Below, piece after piece: positions 54,186 through 63,907 of a DNA stretch of 64,000 bases. Under the pieces are notes generated by a model. It was not told the origin of the DNA and did no database searches. It was given only the letters and a program-made list of their open reading frames with translations. The stretch lies in NCBI RefSeq assembly GCF_018219455.1, contig NZ_CP056122.1:1488001-1552000 (forward strand), written 5' to 3'. Position 1 is the stretch's first letter; each line of letters begins with the position of its first letter. The stretch is from Moritella sp. 5. Its GTDB lineage: Bacteria; Pseudomonadota; Gammaproteobacteria; Enterobacterales; Moritellaceae. The position numbers and the translations under genes were made by a program.

Positions 54186-54407
54186 TTTATTTCCATTCTT
54201 TGTGGCTATCTCAGGTTTTTATTATTACTGAAATTTCGATGTATATTCGTCTACTTATTTAGGATTGACCTATATTAACAATACAATGTCGTAAAATAAC
54301 ATGGCCTATATTATCAAGGTGGATTTTTTTACGTAGCCTTACAAAAAACAAACCTGTTAAGTCACCTTGTCTCCTTAAGTGGTTATTAAATAAGTTTATT
54401 TGTTGGT

Positions 54408-56174
54408 TCATGGTATGGTCTTTGTTTTTAAATCCATATACGAGGATAATTCAATACCTTGTTCATTTATTTGTAATCCAGTGTTAATACGTAGATTGTA
54501 ATTTTTTAGCGCTTCCAATTCGGGCGGAACGGCTTGGCCACTGAGCTCTGCTGCGGTAACCAATGGTGTAAATGCTTTACTGTAATCGATTGAGATACTG
54601 TATATCCCTGTTGCAGTTATGAGTTTATCGCCAAGTGCATTAGCAATTTTTTCGGTTTTAGCCCCGTTGAAAATAACCATATGTTCTTTATGCATGATTA
54701 ACTTAGGGTTCAGTCCTGGCAAGGGTGAAAATGGCACCAGCGATGATAATTCAACAATATTACCGTTGGCAGGTAATTTTACATCGGTTAATTCAGGTCT
54801 GAAAGTCGAAATAATATTAAACAATGCTCTTGGATCGTTGGCTGATAAGCTAATTATTGCGTCTAAACTTTTGATGGTCAGTTCACTTTTATTTTCATCT
54901 AAGCTGTAATCAATGATTGCCGCGGAAATTCCTTTAATACTATTGGCCATTGCAGTCATCACACTTAGCATCGCAGGGTTGTTTTGTTGAATAGCGGATT
55001 GCATCTGTCGTAAAGGTGGGCAGATATAAGCGGGTTGCTGTAGTTCATTCCAAATATTATTGATTGCGGGAGATAAACTACCGACATTCAACCCAATACC
55101 AAATGATAAAACAGTATTATTGAGGTCGTTTACGTATTCAGGAATGAACCCTGTTAGTTGTGTTAAAGCGGATAATATTGTTTGATTATTGCTTTCGATG
55201 ACTATCGACATATCGAACGTTGTTTTATCGTTATTAATGTCAAATTGGTGAAAGCCAAATACCGTGCGTGGCCAACTGTTGGCAATGCTATTGAGTTCTA
55301 TTTTACATTGGGGTTGTTGATATATTTGTAGTTGGCTTTGATCTTTTGTCTGCATAAATTTCGCAATATGTTGACCAAGTAAATTTTCATTTGGTGAGGT
55401 AATTGCTTGGGTAATTGCTTTGTGGCTTATGTAACCAATTGATTGAGATTTAAAATTGTGTTTTTCGATGATCTCGTCGAGTATGTTTGAGTTAGCCATC
55501 GATTGTTCGAAAGGTGTTATACCTAATGCATTTTCTAATAGTAATGATTCGTTTAACCCTATATTAAAGGTAATGGTCAATAGATTGTCATGTTGGCTAA
55601 TAATTAATTCTAGCTGTTCTGGGTCTGTTTCGTCAGTGAGCGTGTAAGCACGATACTCGCGTTGTTTTATTTGCCGTTGTGCATGGGTAAACCCACTTTT
55701 AGCTTCTGCTTTATCTAACAGTGCCCATATTGCATCTGGATTGATTACATCCACTTTGAATACTGGAATAATGCCGAGTGTATAGAAGTAACCTTGTATT
55801 TCTTCTGCAATACCAAACGTAGTCATAAAAGTATCTGCATCTTGCATATTTTCCAGATAACGTTGTGCCAAATTTAGAAAAAAGTTTAGTTTGGTATTTG
55901 TCGGATCATAATCGTCATCTTCATATATAGTGGTAATAATATCGGTCGGTGAGTCACTGTAAGTATTCGCCATTGAATTGATATAGCGTTTTACGGGAAA
56001 TGGCGTTAATTGACCATAGAAGATGACTGTATTTTCTGGGATATAATTTAATACTGCGTGTTTATCTAATATCGTTTTTTTATTTGATACGTTGTTTTGC
56101 GTCAGTAAATAACCCCCAGCTGCGGCTGCTATAATTAAAATACCTGCAATTAAAATCCGTTTCATTGTACTCAT
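54408..56174 (-). CDS. membrane-anchored protein of unknown function
   Basis: A 588-residue protein with one N-terminal membrane anchor (MKRILIAGILIIAAAAGGYLL) and a long periplasmic part. No family is recognised with confidence. Features are YIPENTVIFYGQLTPFPVKR near residue 45, repeated hydrophobic beta-strand pairs, and two cysteines (PQCKIELNS, PAYICPPLR). The layout, an anchor followed by a long region starting 'the time/energy-like' IPENTV..., recalls exported surface proteins but this is weak. A second in-frame ATG three codons later is equally possible as start. Single gene, with a terminator-free gap on both sides. Confidence 0.75.
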   Translation of the reverse strand: MSTMKRILIAGILIIAAAAGGYLLTQNNVSNKKTILDKHAVLNYIPENTVIFYGQLTPFPVKRYINSMANTYSDSPTDIITTIYEDDDYDPTNTKLNFFLNLAQRYLENMQDADTFMTTFGIAEEIQGYFYTLGIIPVFKVDVINPDAIWALLDKAEAKSGFTHAQRQIKQREYRAYTLTDETDPEQLELIISQHDNLLTITFNIGLNESLLLENALGITPFEQSMANSNILDEIIEKHNFKSQSIGYISHKAITQAITSPNENLLGQHIAKFMQTKDQSQLQIYQQPQCKIELNSIANSWPRTVFGFHQFDINNDKTTFDMSIVIESNNQTILSALTQLTGFIPEYVNDLNNTVLSFGIGLNVGSLSPAINNIWNELQQPAYICPPLRQMQSAIQQNNPAMLSVMTAMANSIKGISAAIIDYSLDENKSELTIKSLDAIISLSANDPRALFNIISTFRPELTDVKLPANGNIVELSSLVPFSPLPGLNPKLIMHKEHMVIFNGAKTEKIANALGDKLITATGIYSISIDYSKAFTPLVTAAELSGQAVPPELEALKNYNLRINTGLQINEQGIELSSYMDLKTKTIP

Positions 56175-56456
56175 CCATCTTATACTTTGTTATTTGTAGT
56201 ATGGTATATTTATTCTAGTTAGTTAAAGGACGTGGTTTTAATCTAAAATCTTAATCATTAACGCATGATTATTATGAATGAGTGATCACAGAGCTGTGAT
56301 CTGCATACGTATGATGGATTAGTTCGCTTAATGAGCGTTGCAGTATATCCAGATGACTTATTTGATAAATATTGTTTTAAATACTGTTTTTTTCTAATCG
56401 ATTATATTATAACGATAGCCTAACGGTAGAAAGGTATATAATTTAGTTGACATTGG

Positions 56457-58331
56457 ATGAATAATTTAGTCATGGAAAATGAAAGTTACAGTAAGCTCGA
56501 AATACCAGCTGAGATCCGGAATAATTGGCAGGGTTTGATTGAGCATATTTCCGAAATATCATCGATTCCTACATCGCTTATAATGCGACTACAGTCAGAT
56601 AATATAGAAGTTTGTGCTACTAATAAACATCAAGATAACCCTTACCGTGTTGGTAGTAAAGAAGCGTTGAATGGTAACTTACTGTGTAAAGAAGTTATTC
56701 ATACGCAACAACCGCTTATTGTTGAAAATGTATTGAAGTCTCGAATCTGGCGTGATAATCCAGATGCTAAACTCGGCTTAATTTCTTATTATGGTTTACC
56801 AGTAAATTGGCCCACAGGGAAATCGTTTGGTACGATCTGTATGCTCAATATTAAAGAGCATAGTTATACCGATTCACAACTTAGATCATTATCATTATTC
56901 AAAACTATGGTCGAGAATAGCCTCACTATTTTATATCAACAACATGTATTAGAAGAGAAAGTTGCACTACGTACATCGGAACTTGAGCAAGTTAATAGGC
57001 GATTAGCGAAAGCATTGAATAAGCATGCTGCAGCAACACAAGTTATTCATCATCAAAAATACCGAAATGGATTAACAGGCCTGCCAAACATTCATGAGTT
57101 AGAGAAATACTTTCATGAAAAGATCTTGCCGTCTGAAAATAAAGCAGCATTGATACATTTACGCATTACTAATTTAACGAAAATTCGTGATAATGTAGGT
57201 TTATTATGCTCGCAGCATATAACTTGTTATGTGGCCGATAGGCTAAAAGCGTTATCTCTGCCAGGGGTTTATTTTGCACTCTTGTCGGATGATGATTTTG
57301 CCCTTGTTTATCAGCAAGGTGATGACGATTTAGCAATCACATTGACGGCGATTATCGATAGTTTATTTATAGCGTTAAGCGAAACTATTCATTTTCAAGG
57401 TAATTATATTAGTTTAATGCGTAGCATGGGTATTTCTATTTATCCCCAAGATGGTAAAAACTTCTTAGATCTTATGCACTGTGCGAGTGTCGCTGCATCA
57501 GAGTGCCAGACACATCAGCGAGATTATCAAATTTTTGATAACACGTTAAAAGCAGAATTAATGGACCGATTTCAATTGGAATCACAATTAACCCATGCTT
57601 TAGTTAACGATGAACTTAGTTTGCATTATCAACCGCTATTTGACGTAGAAAATGAAAAATTAATCGGTGCTGAAGCATTATTACGTTGGCATAATCCATT
57701 ATTGGGTGTTGTTGGGCCTGATAAGTTTATTCCTATTGCTGAAGAGTTGGGAATGATGATCGAAATCGGCTATTTTGTTTTACGTTCAGCCATTAAGCAG
57801 TTGGCTTGTTGGCAAAAAAGCCATCATGATGACTTTTTTGTGGCCGTAAACCTATCGCCTTTACAGTTAGAAGATTTAGCCTTAGTGGACAAAATTGAAG
57901 AATTATTAAAGACATATAAGGTTAGTGCCAAATCGCTTGAAATAGAAATTACTGAGAATGTGTTTTTAGGCGAGCAAGAAGATACACTAAAAGTCTTAAA
58001 GCGTATTAATGCATTAGGTATTCGTATCGCATTGGATGATTTTGGAACGGGATATTCATCGTTAAGTTATATTCATCGTTTCCCGTTTAGTACCGTGAAG
58101 ATTGATCGTAGCTTTATCTCTAGCTTAAACTCGTCGTCAGTTAATCGGCATTTGGTGACGGCTATTATTTCAATGGCGACGGCCTTTGATTTGAAAGTTG
58201 TCGCAGAAGGTATTGAAGATAAAGAACAAGCTAATTTTGTACGAGATGCTGGTGGGCATATTTATCAAGGCTACCATTTTGGTCGACCTGTGAGTGTTAC
58301 AGCGTTTTCACGTCAATATATTCAATCATGA
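56457..58331 (+). CDS. GAF - degenerate GGDEF - EAL protein, probable c-di-GMP phosphodiesterase
   Basis: A 624-residue cytoplasmic protein. The GAF domain (about 25-170) holds GNLLCKEVIHTQQPLIVENV. A coiled-coil linker follows (about 165-205), then a GGDEF domain whose motif is SDDDF at 277-281, so no cyclase activity is expected. The EAL domain (about 375-620) has EAL at 406-408, then NLSPLQLED, EITEN, DDFGTGYSSL, KIDRSFI and VVAEGIE. All expected catalytic residues appear present, so it should hydrolyse c-di-GMP. It opposes the two cyclases encoded 7-9 kb away. The ribosome binding site is weak. Confidence 0.92.
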   Translation: MNNLVMENESYSKLEIPAEIRNNWQGLIEHISEISSIPTSLIMRLQSDNIEVCATNKHQDNPYRVGSKEALNGNLLCKEVIHTQQPLIVENVLKSRIWRDNPDAKLGLISYYGLPVNWPTGKSFGTICMLNIKEHSYTDSQLRSLSLFKTMVENSLTILYQQHVLEEKVALRTSELEQVNRRLAKALNKHAAATQVIHHQKYRNGLTGLPNIHELEKYFHEKILPSENKAALIHLRITNLTKIRDNVGLLCSQHITCYVADRLKALSLPGVYFALLSDDDFALVYQQGDDDLAITLTAIIDSLFIALSETIHFQGNYISLMRSMGISIYPQDGKNFLDLMHCASVAASECQTHQRDYQIFDNTLKAELMDRFQLESQLTHALVNDELSLHYQPLFDVENEKLIGAEALLRWHNPLLGVVGPDKFIPIAEELGMMIEIGYFVLRSAIKQLACWQKSHHDDFFVAVNLSPLQLEDLALVDKIEELLKTYKVSAKSLEIEITENVFLGEQEDTLKVLKRINALGIRIALDDFGTGYSSLSYIHRFPFSTVKIDRSFISSLNSSSVNRHLVTAIISMATAFDLKVVAEGIEDKEQANFVRDAGGHIYQGYHFGRPVSVTAFSRQYIQS

Positions 58332-58342
58332 ATACTGGTTTT

Positions 58343-58372
58343 GTAGATGTAGATGTAGATGTAGATGTAGAT
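58343..58372. repeat. hexanucleotide repeat, five units of GTAGAT
   Basis: Five perfect units directly after the EAL gene stop and before its terminator. It is outside coding sequence. Confidence 0.95.
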
Positions 58373-58373
58373 G

Positions 58374-58407
58374 AAAATGCCTATTAGCGATAACTAATAG
58401 GCATTTT
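58374..58407. terminator. terminator between convergent EAL and cystine carrier genes
   Basis: AAAATGCCTATTAG and CTAATAGGCATTTT form a perfect 14-base stem around six bases, useful on both strands. Confidence 0.9.
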
Positions 58408-58426
58408 GTATTTTTAGTCTTGTAAA

Positions 58427-59812
58427 TTAAGCCGTTGCTTGCTCTGTTTGGCTGTCTATTGTTTCAGATTTTGATTTAAGCAGTCGGCTGGTGATTGTGC
58501 CGGCTGCCATAGAGCCACTTACATTCAATGCGGTACGCGCCATATCGATTAATGGTTCAATCGAAATAAGTAATGCTGCGATAGTCACAGGTAATCCCAT
58601 TGCAGGTAATACGATAAGCGCGGCGAACGTAGCACCACCACCTACACCGGCAATACCAAATGAACTCACAATGATAATAGCGACAAGCGATAAGATGAAG
58701 CTAAAGTCCATTGGGTCAATACCGACACTTGGCGCTACCATGACAGCTAACATCGCAGGGTAGATACCCGCACAGCCGTTTTGACCAATCGTTGCACCAA
58801 ATGATGCTGACAGGTTCGCAATTGCTGGTGGTACGTTTAGCTTGTTGATTTGCGCTTCTACGTTTAATGGTATTGTTGCTGCACTGCTGCGTGAGCTAAA
58901 GGCAAAAGTCAGTACTGGCCAGATTTTCTTGAAGTATTCTGTTGGTTTAACGCCAACAAATGAAACTAAGATACCATGTACAACAAACATCAGTAAGATC
59001 GCTACGTAAGATGCGATGATGAAACCAAGCAAGTTAAGAATATCACCGGCACTTGATGTTGCCACCACTTTCATCATTAACGCTAAGATACCGTAAGGTG
59101 TGATCGCCATGATCATTTTCACTAAACGCATGACAATAGCTTGTGCCACATCAACAAAGGTATTGATTGGTTTTGCTAATTCGGCATTTTCAGCACTTAC
59201 TTTAAGAGCCGCAATACCCACTAGAATACCAAAGATAACGACAGCAATAATTGACGTTGAACGTGCGCCTGTTAAATCTGCAAACGGGTTCGTTGGAATA
59301 AAGCTAACTAACATTTGTGGAATGCTTAAATCGCTTACTTGTCCTGCACGTGATTCGATAACGGTTACACGCGCGACTTCACGAGCTCCTTCGGTTAGAC
59401 CTTCAGCAGATAAGCCAAATAGTTGCGCGATACCAATACCAATAAGTGCAGAGATCATGGTGGTAAAGAGTAATACACAAATGGTTAAACCACTGATTTT
59501 ACCGAGTGACCCTGAGCGGTCTAATTTAACTACCGCTGAGATCATTGATATTAATACTAATGGCATGATCACCATTTTTAGCAAGCCAACGTAGCCTTTA
59601 CCGACAATATCAACCCAAGCTAGGGTCTCTTGAATGACATGACTACCTTCGCCATAACCAAGTTGCAGCAGTAAACCGAATACACTACCAGAAACAAGAC
59701 CGAGTAAAACGAGACGTGAAAGAGTGTGGCCCTTTCGTTGCTGACCATTTAATAAATAAATGAGGATACCAAATACCGCTAAGTTAGCGATAACAACTAA
59801 TGACATGATCAA
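58427..59812 (-). CDS. tcyP: L-cystine/dicarboxylate-type symporter, TcyP (YdjN)-like
   Basis: A 461-residue member of the dicarboxylate/amino acid:cation symporter family. YVGLLKMVIMPLVLISMISA, IPTNPFADLTGARSTSIIAV and SFGATIGQNGCAGIYPAML are family blocks. The PTNPFADLTGA string and the length match E. coli YdjN, the sodium- or proton-coupled cystine carrier. A substrate-binding ending (SIEPLIDMARTALNVSGSMAAG) is present. It is probably partnered in function with the cysteine desulfidase at 50389. Divergent from ackA. Confidence 0.88.
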   Translation of the reverse strand: MIMSLVVIANLAVFGILIYLLNGQQRKGHTLSRLVLLGLVSGSVFGLLLQLGYGEGSHVIQETLAWVDIVGKGYVGLLKMVIMPLVLISMISAVVKLDRSGSLGKISGLTICVLLFTTMISALIGIGIAQLFGLSAEGLTEGAREVARVTVIESRAGQVSDLSIPQMLVSFIPTNPFADLTGARSTSIIAVVIFGILVGIAALKVSAENAELAKPINTFVDVAQAIVMRLVKMIMAITPYGILALMMKVVATSSAGDILNLLGFIIASYVAILLMFVVHGILVSFVGVKPTEYFKKIWPVLTFAFSSRSSAATIPLNVEAQINKLNVPPAIANLSASFGATIGQNGCAGIYPAMLAVMVAPSVGIDPMDFSFILSLVAIIIVSSFGIAGVGGGATFAALIVLPAMGLPVTIAALLISIEPLIDMARTALNVSGSMAAGTITSRLLKSKSETIDSQTEQATA

Positions 59813-60212
59813 TTCCTGTGGGTGATTTTAGCTTAAGGAACCAGAGAGTACTGCCTTGTGCGGTTTTTTTAAGCTATTTAATAACAATTGGTTGGATTTA
59901 TATCAGCAGATTACACTAGTGATCTTATTACCTAAAAGAATAAAAATTCATTAGATATTACATTTGGTAATATAAAAAGTTGTGAGGGGAGGTGGAAGTA
60001 TAAATCTGAGGTTATAAGATTAGTTTTTGTGGATAACTACCTCATTGGGAGAAACTTTAGCCGCTGCATAACTGTTTCAGATCAACGAAATGTTGGCTGT
60101 TAATCAACTTGATGTAAAATTAAGTTGAATTATTCAAAGAATGTTGAATAATAGGGGCACAATATAAGTGACTCAAGTCACAACAATAGTCTGAAACAGG
60201 AATCATATTCAC
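59813..60212. other. divergent promoter region between tcyP and ackA
   Basis: 400 bases without a gene. AAGTTGAATTATTC and GTTGAATAAT repeat shortly before ackA (60122-60151), a possible operator, not assigned. Confidence 0.4.
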
Positions 60213-61403
60213 ATGTCTAACTCATTTGTACTCGTGATCAACTCTGGTAGCTCATCGTTAAAATTTGCTCTTATCGATTCAAACACTGGAGATGCTATTC
60301 TTAATGGATTAGGAGAGTGTTTTGGCCTTCCTGAAGCGGCTGTTAGCTGGAAGTACGAAGGGCAGAAGTTTGAAGAAGCAATTACAGCTGAAGGTGATCA
60401 CCATGAGCTTGCGATTAACCGCATTGTTGTCTTAATCGAAAGTTTAGGTTTAACTTCACAAATTGTTGCCGTTGGTCATCGTATTGTTCATGGTGGAGAG
60501 AAGTTTACCAGCACAGTACAAATTGATGAATCTGTATTAAACGAAATTCGTAACCTGTCAGATCTTGCGCCATTGCATAACCCTGCTGGTGCAAAAGGCA
60601 TTGAAGCTGCAATGCATGCTTTCCCATCATTGCCACAGTTTGCAGTATTTGATACTGCATTCCACCAGACTATGCCTGCAAAAGCATTTACTGGTGCTAT
60701 CTCGAACAAGCTTTACAAAGACTACGGTATTCGTCGTTATGGTTTCCATGGTACAAGTCATTATTTTGTTAGTCGTGAAGCCGCTAAAATGATTAATAAG
60801 CCTGTTGAAGAAAGCAGCTTTATTTCTGTTCACTTAGGTAATGGTGCGTCTGTATGTGCCATCCGTGATGGTCAAAGTGTTGATACAAGCATGGGCTTTA
60901 CACCACTAGCTGGCCTTATGATGGGAACGCGTTGTGGTGACTTAGATCCAGGTATCATTGAGTTCTTACTTAAAAAAGGCTGGTCACAAGACGAAGTTTA
61001 TAAAGAGCTGAATACTAACTCAGGCTTTATGGGTGTATCTGGTTTAACAAGTGACTGTCGTGGTATCGTTGAAGCAATGGAGAAAGGCCATAAAGGCGCG
61101 ACATTGGCATTCCAAGTATTTACTTACCGTGTGGCGAAATATATTGCTTCATACATGGTATCGCTTGAATCACTTGACGGTATAATCTTTACTGGTGGCA
61201 TTGGTGAAAACTCATTACCGATCCGTCGTGAAGTACTAAATTACCTTAAAATATTTGGTTATCAAGAAGATAAACAAGCGAATGAAGACGCTCGATTTGG
61301 TAATTGCGGTATTATTACTAAAACGGATACAGCAGTTGTAATGGTAATACCAACGAATGAAGAATTCGTTATCGCACAGCAGTCTGTAGAACTGTTGTCA
61401 TAA
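60213..61403 (+). CDS. ackA: acetate kinase
   Basis: It interconverts acetyl phosphate and acetate with ADP/ATP. The 396-residue product has VINSGSSSLKFALID, GHRIVHGGEKF, FDTAFHQTMP, YGFHGTSHYFVS and VHLGNGASVCAIRDGQSVDTSMGFTPLAGLMMGTRCGDLDPG, split across the standard AckA blocks, plus FTGGIGENS. The gene stands alone: pta, usually its neighbour, does not follow before a strong terminator. Confidence 0.96.
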   Translation: MSNSFVLVINSGSSSLKFALIDSNTGDAILNGLGECFGLPEAAVSWKYEGQKFEEAITAEGDHHELAINRIVVLIESLGLTSQIVAVGHRIVHGGEKFTSTVQIDESVLNEIRNLSDLAPLHNPAGAKGIEAAMHAFPSLPQFAVFDTAFHQTMPAKAFTGAISNKLYKDYGIRRYGFHGTSHYFVSREAAKMINKPVEESSFISVHLGNGASVCAIRDGQSVDTSMGFTPLAGLMMGTRCGDLDPGIIEFLLKKGWSQDEVYKELNTNSGFMGVSGLTSDCRGIVEAMEKGHKGATLAFQVFTYRVAKYIASYMVSLESLDGIIFTGGIGENSLPIRREVLNYLKIFGYQEDKQANEDARFGNCGIITKTDTAVVMVIPTNEEFVIAQQSVELLS

Positions 61404-61425
61404 ATAATTTTTAATTTAAATTATT

Positions 61426-61453
61426 AAGCCCGCTTTTTTAGCGGGTTTTTTTT
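61426..61453 (+). terminator. terminator after ackA
   Basis: GCCCGC, loop, GCGGGT with a run of eight T residues. Confidence 0.92.
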
Positions 61454-61747
61454 ATGTTTTTTTAACTTATTTATTATTAAAGATCTTAGAAAATCACCAA
61501 TAAGTTTGATGTTGTTAAATATAACAAATTCAACAGCAGTAACATTGTATTAACCTGTCTGTTAACTATTGGTTAACTTTAAATCCCGTTTTCCATGTCT
61601 TTTCATTGCTAATATCTTGTGCGGTGAGCTATATCCGTGTCTAGTATAGTAATTATGTGTTGATGGTATGTTCCTTTAATGTTGTACGTATTTACCATCT
61701 TCTTGTTTGCATTTGACTCTTGTTATTGAAGTGTTAAGGATAAAAAC
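61454..61747. other. spacer before the calcium-repeat lipoprotein gene
   Basis: About 290 AT-rich bases with no gene seen; holds the lipoprotein promoter. Confidence 0.4.
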
Positions 61748-63628
61748 ATGAAGAAAAAACTATTATTTGTAGCGTTAGCCTTATCCAGTTCAATCACGCT
61801 GGTTGGCTGTGGTGGCGGTGGTGATGATGATAAAAACACGGGGAAGGTAACTACACCCACAGTTCCAGTTCCAGTTGTCACAGCTCCTGCACCTGTAGTT
61901 ATACCTCCGGTGGTCACAGTTCCTACATCCGTTTTTTATAACGTAAAAGTAATCAATAGGTATTTAAAAAATGCGCAAGTTTGGCTCGATATTGACGGTG
62001 ATAAACAACGTGGTGATGATGAACCTTCAATATTATCGGGTGATGGGGGCGTAGCTCAATTAGATGTTACTAATACCGTTAACCCAGAGAAATACTCCGC
62101 TTTTGCAAAAATAATTTTTGATCAAACCGTTGATGAAGACACTGGCTCAGCCGCCAATAATTATGTCATGTCAGCACCACCTGGTGAAATGGAAATAACC
62201 CCACTATCAACCCTAGTCGATATTGAGATCGCGCACAATACAGATGGCAGTGAAAGTGAAGAGCAATTAGCTGTGGTAAAACAAGAGGCAGTTGTTAAGG
62301 TTGCTAATGATTTTGGTATACCTGAAGATTATGTATTAAGTGATTTTATCGCGGGTAGTCGCCCTAATATTGCTTACGTAGCCGAGAATATAGTTAGTTC
62401 TAAGATACTGCCTGATGATGAAAATGAATTCATTGCTGTGATTACCGATGACACTGATGATGCCGTGTTTAATAAACTGACGACGGCTGTTAGTGGAATG
62501 ATTAAAAGTAGAATGGCTGAAGACACTTTCGATATTGAAATTGCTGTATTTGATAACGCAGCTGATTTAGACAGCGATAATGATGCCGATGGTGTACCTA
62601 ATGCGTTAGATGCATTACCAAACAATGCGGATGAGTGGTTAGACAGTGATGGTGATAATATCGGTAATAATGCCGATCCTGATGATGATAATGATAATGT
62701 TGCTGATATTGACGATAAAGACCCACTTGATCCGGAAGTCGGAGAGTATGCTGACTGTGAAGTGCGTTATACGTCCGGGGATGCTTCAATTGAGAGTTTT
62801 AATGCCCAATTAGAGGCGTGTGAACGGATTCCTGACATGGATTTAGCTGGTAACTCTATTTTACGGGTCACAGGTTCTCTTCAAACTCGTTCTTATGTAT
62901 TTAATGTTGATAATACCGCATTTTATTATCGTAACGGTGTTAAGTACAATCGTATATGGTCAATCAATGATGATGGTAATTTAGAACTTTATAACGGTGA
63001 AGAGCAACCTCTTAATTACGTCATGCGACTTGTTGATGACTCAAACGGCAACCTAACGTTTGCAGTGTATGATAACGGTCGTCAATCGATATGGAGTACA
63101 ACTTATAAAAGTGTCGATCTATCTGTTGATATACTCGCTTGTGAAGACCTTGATTCAGGATGGGACGAAGTGAATGATGTGCCTTTCACGTATCGTAGTC
63201 TCGATGAGTTTAAACAAGTTGTTACATCTTGTCAGGATGGTAAATTACTCGCGGCATTCAGTGATGGTTTGATTGACCGAGGGATTACGCTCACGACAGG
63301 TGATGCATTAAATCAAGCGGATGACATTGATATATATCAGTTTAACCAAGATGGTAGTGGTGTGTTTACTCATAACAACGGCACTGGTGATGTCAGTATT
63401 CCAATGACTTGGATGATTTACGAAGAGGGTATCGTTAAGGTTGTTATGGAGTATACAGATGGGAATGATGTCGCTCAAACTACCCATGATTACCTTGCAA
63501 TAGTTGAAACTAACGGCATTGATTTTAGTGTTAAAGTCTTTAGTCGAAGCACTGCGTTACAAGGTATTGATGATATAGATCTCGGTGAGTTAGGGAGTCG
63601 TGTATTGAAAGTTCCTGATGTTGAATAA
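61748..63628 (+). CDS. lipoprotein with acidic thrombospondin-type-3-like calcium repeats
   Basis: A 626-residue protein with lipobox LVGC (cysteine 21) followed by GGGG and an acidic run, then a proline/valine/threonine-rich spacer (TTPTVPVPVVTAPAPVV). A domain with NYVMSAPPGEMEITPLSTLVD follows. At about 275-335 there are D-x-D-x-D-G repeats (DSDNDADGVPNALDALP, DSDGDNIGNNADPDDDNDN) like thrombospondin type 3 calcium repeats. The C-terminal half is beta-rich with cysteine pairs. Such proteins are surface lipoproteins of marine bacteria. Function is unknown. A terminator follows. Confidence 0.88.
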   Translation: MKKKLLFVALALSSSITLVGCGGGGDDDKNTGKVTTPTVPVPVVTAPAPVVIPPVVTVPTSVFYNVKVINRYLKNAQVWLDIDGDKQRGDDEPSILSGDGGVAQLDVTNTVNPEKYSAFAKIIFDQTVDEDTGSAANNYVMSAPPGEMEITPLSTLVDIEIAHNTDGSESEEQLAVVKQEAVVKVANDFGIPEDYVLSDFIAGSRPNIAYVAENIVSSKILPDDENEFIAVITDDTDDAVFNKLTTAVSGMIKSRMAEDTFDIEIAVFDNAADLDSDNDADGVPNALDALPNNADEWLDSDGDNIGNNADPDDDNDNVADIDDKDPLDPEVGEYADCEVRYTSGDASIESFNAQLEACERIPDMDLAGNSILRVTGSLQTRSYVFNVDNTAFYYRNGVKYNRIWSINDDGNLELYNGEEQPLNYVMRLVDDSNGNLTFAVYDNGRQSIWSTTYKSVDLSVDILACEDLDSGWDEVNDVPFTYRSLDEFKQVVTSCQDGKLLAAFSDGLIDRGITLTTGDALNQADDIDIYQFNQDGSGVFTHNNGTGDVSIPMTWMIYEEGIVKVVMEYTDGNDVAQTTHDYLAIVETNGIDFSVKVFSRSTALQGIDDIDLGELGSRVLKVPDVE

Positions 63629-63667
63629 CTAAAGTTTTCAAATTTAAGTATCGCTATTTTCCATGTA

Positions 63668-63698
63668 ATACCCATCAGTCTTGCTGATGGGTATTTTT
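63668..63698 (+). terminator. terminator after the calcium-repeat lipoprotein gene
   Basis: ATACCCATCAG, five-base loop, CTGATGGGTAT, then TTTT. Confidence 0.9.
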
Positions 63699-63815
63699 GA
63701 CTGAACTCGATTAGCGTAATTGATAGTTAATTACCTATTGAACATAAGGTTAGGTTATGGTCTTTTTCATTGGTGAGAAATAGGCCACAACCATTTTACA
63801 GATCCTGAAATTAAG

Positions 63816-63851
63816 ACTTTGGTACTTTAGCGTGACTCACTTTGGTACTTT
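63816..63851. repeat. direct repeat upstream of the last gene
   Basis: ACTTTGGTACTTT occurs twice, 23 bases apart (63816 and 63839), about 60 to 90 bases before the next start codon. The spacing of about two helical turns would suit an activator or repressor site. Confidence 0.5.
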
Positions 63852-63907
63852 GTGAGCCGTTAATCATGTTTTACTGATACTTCACATACTTAATTTGAGG
63901 TATCAAT

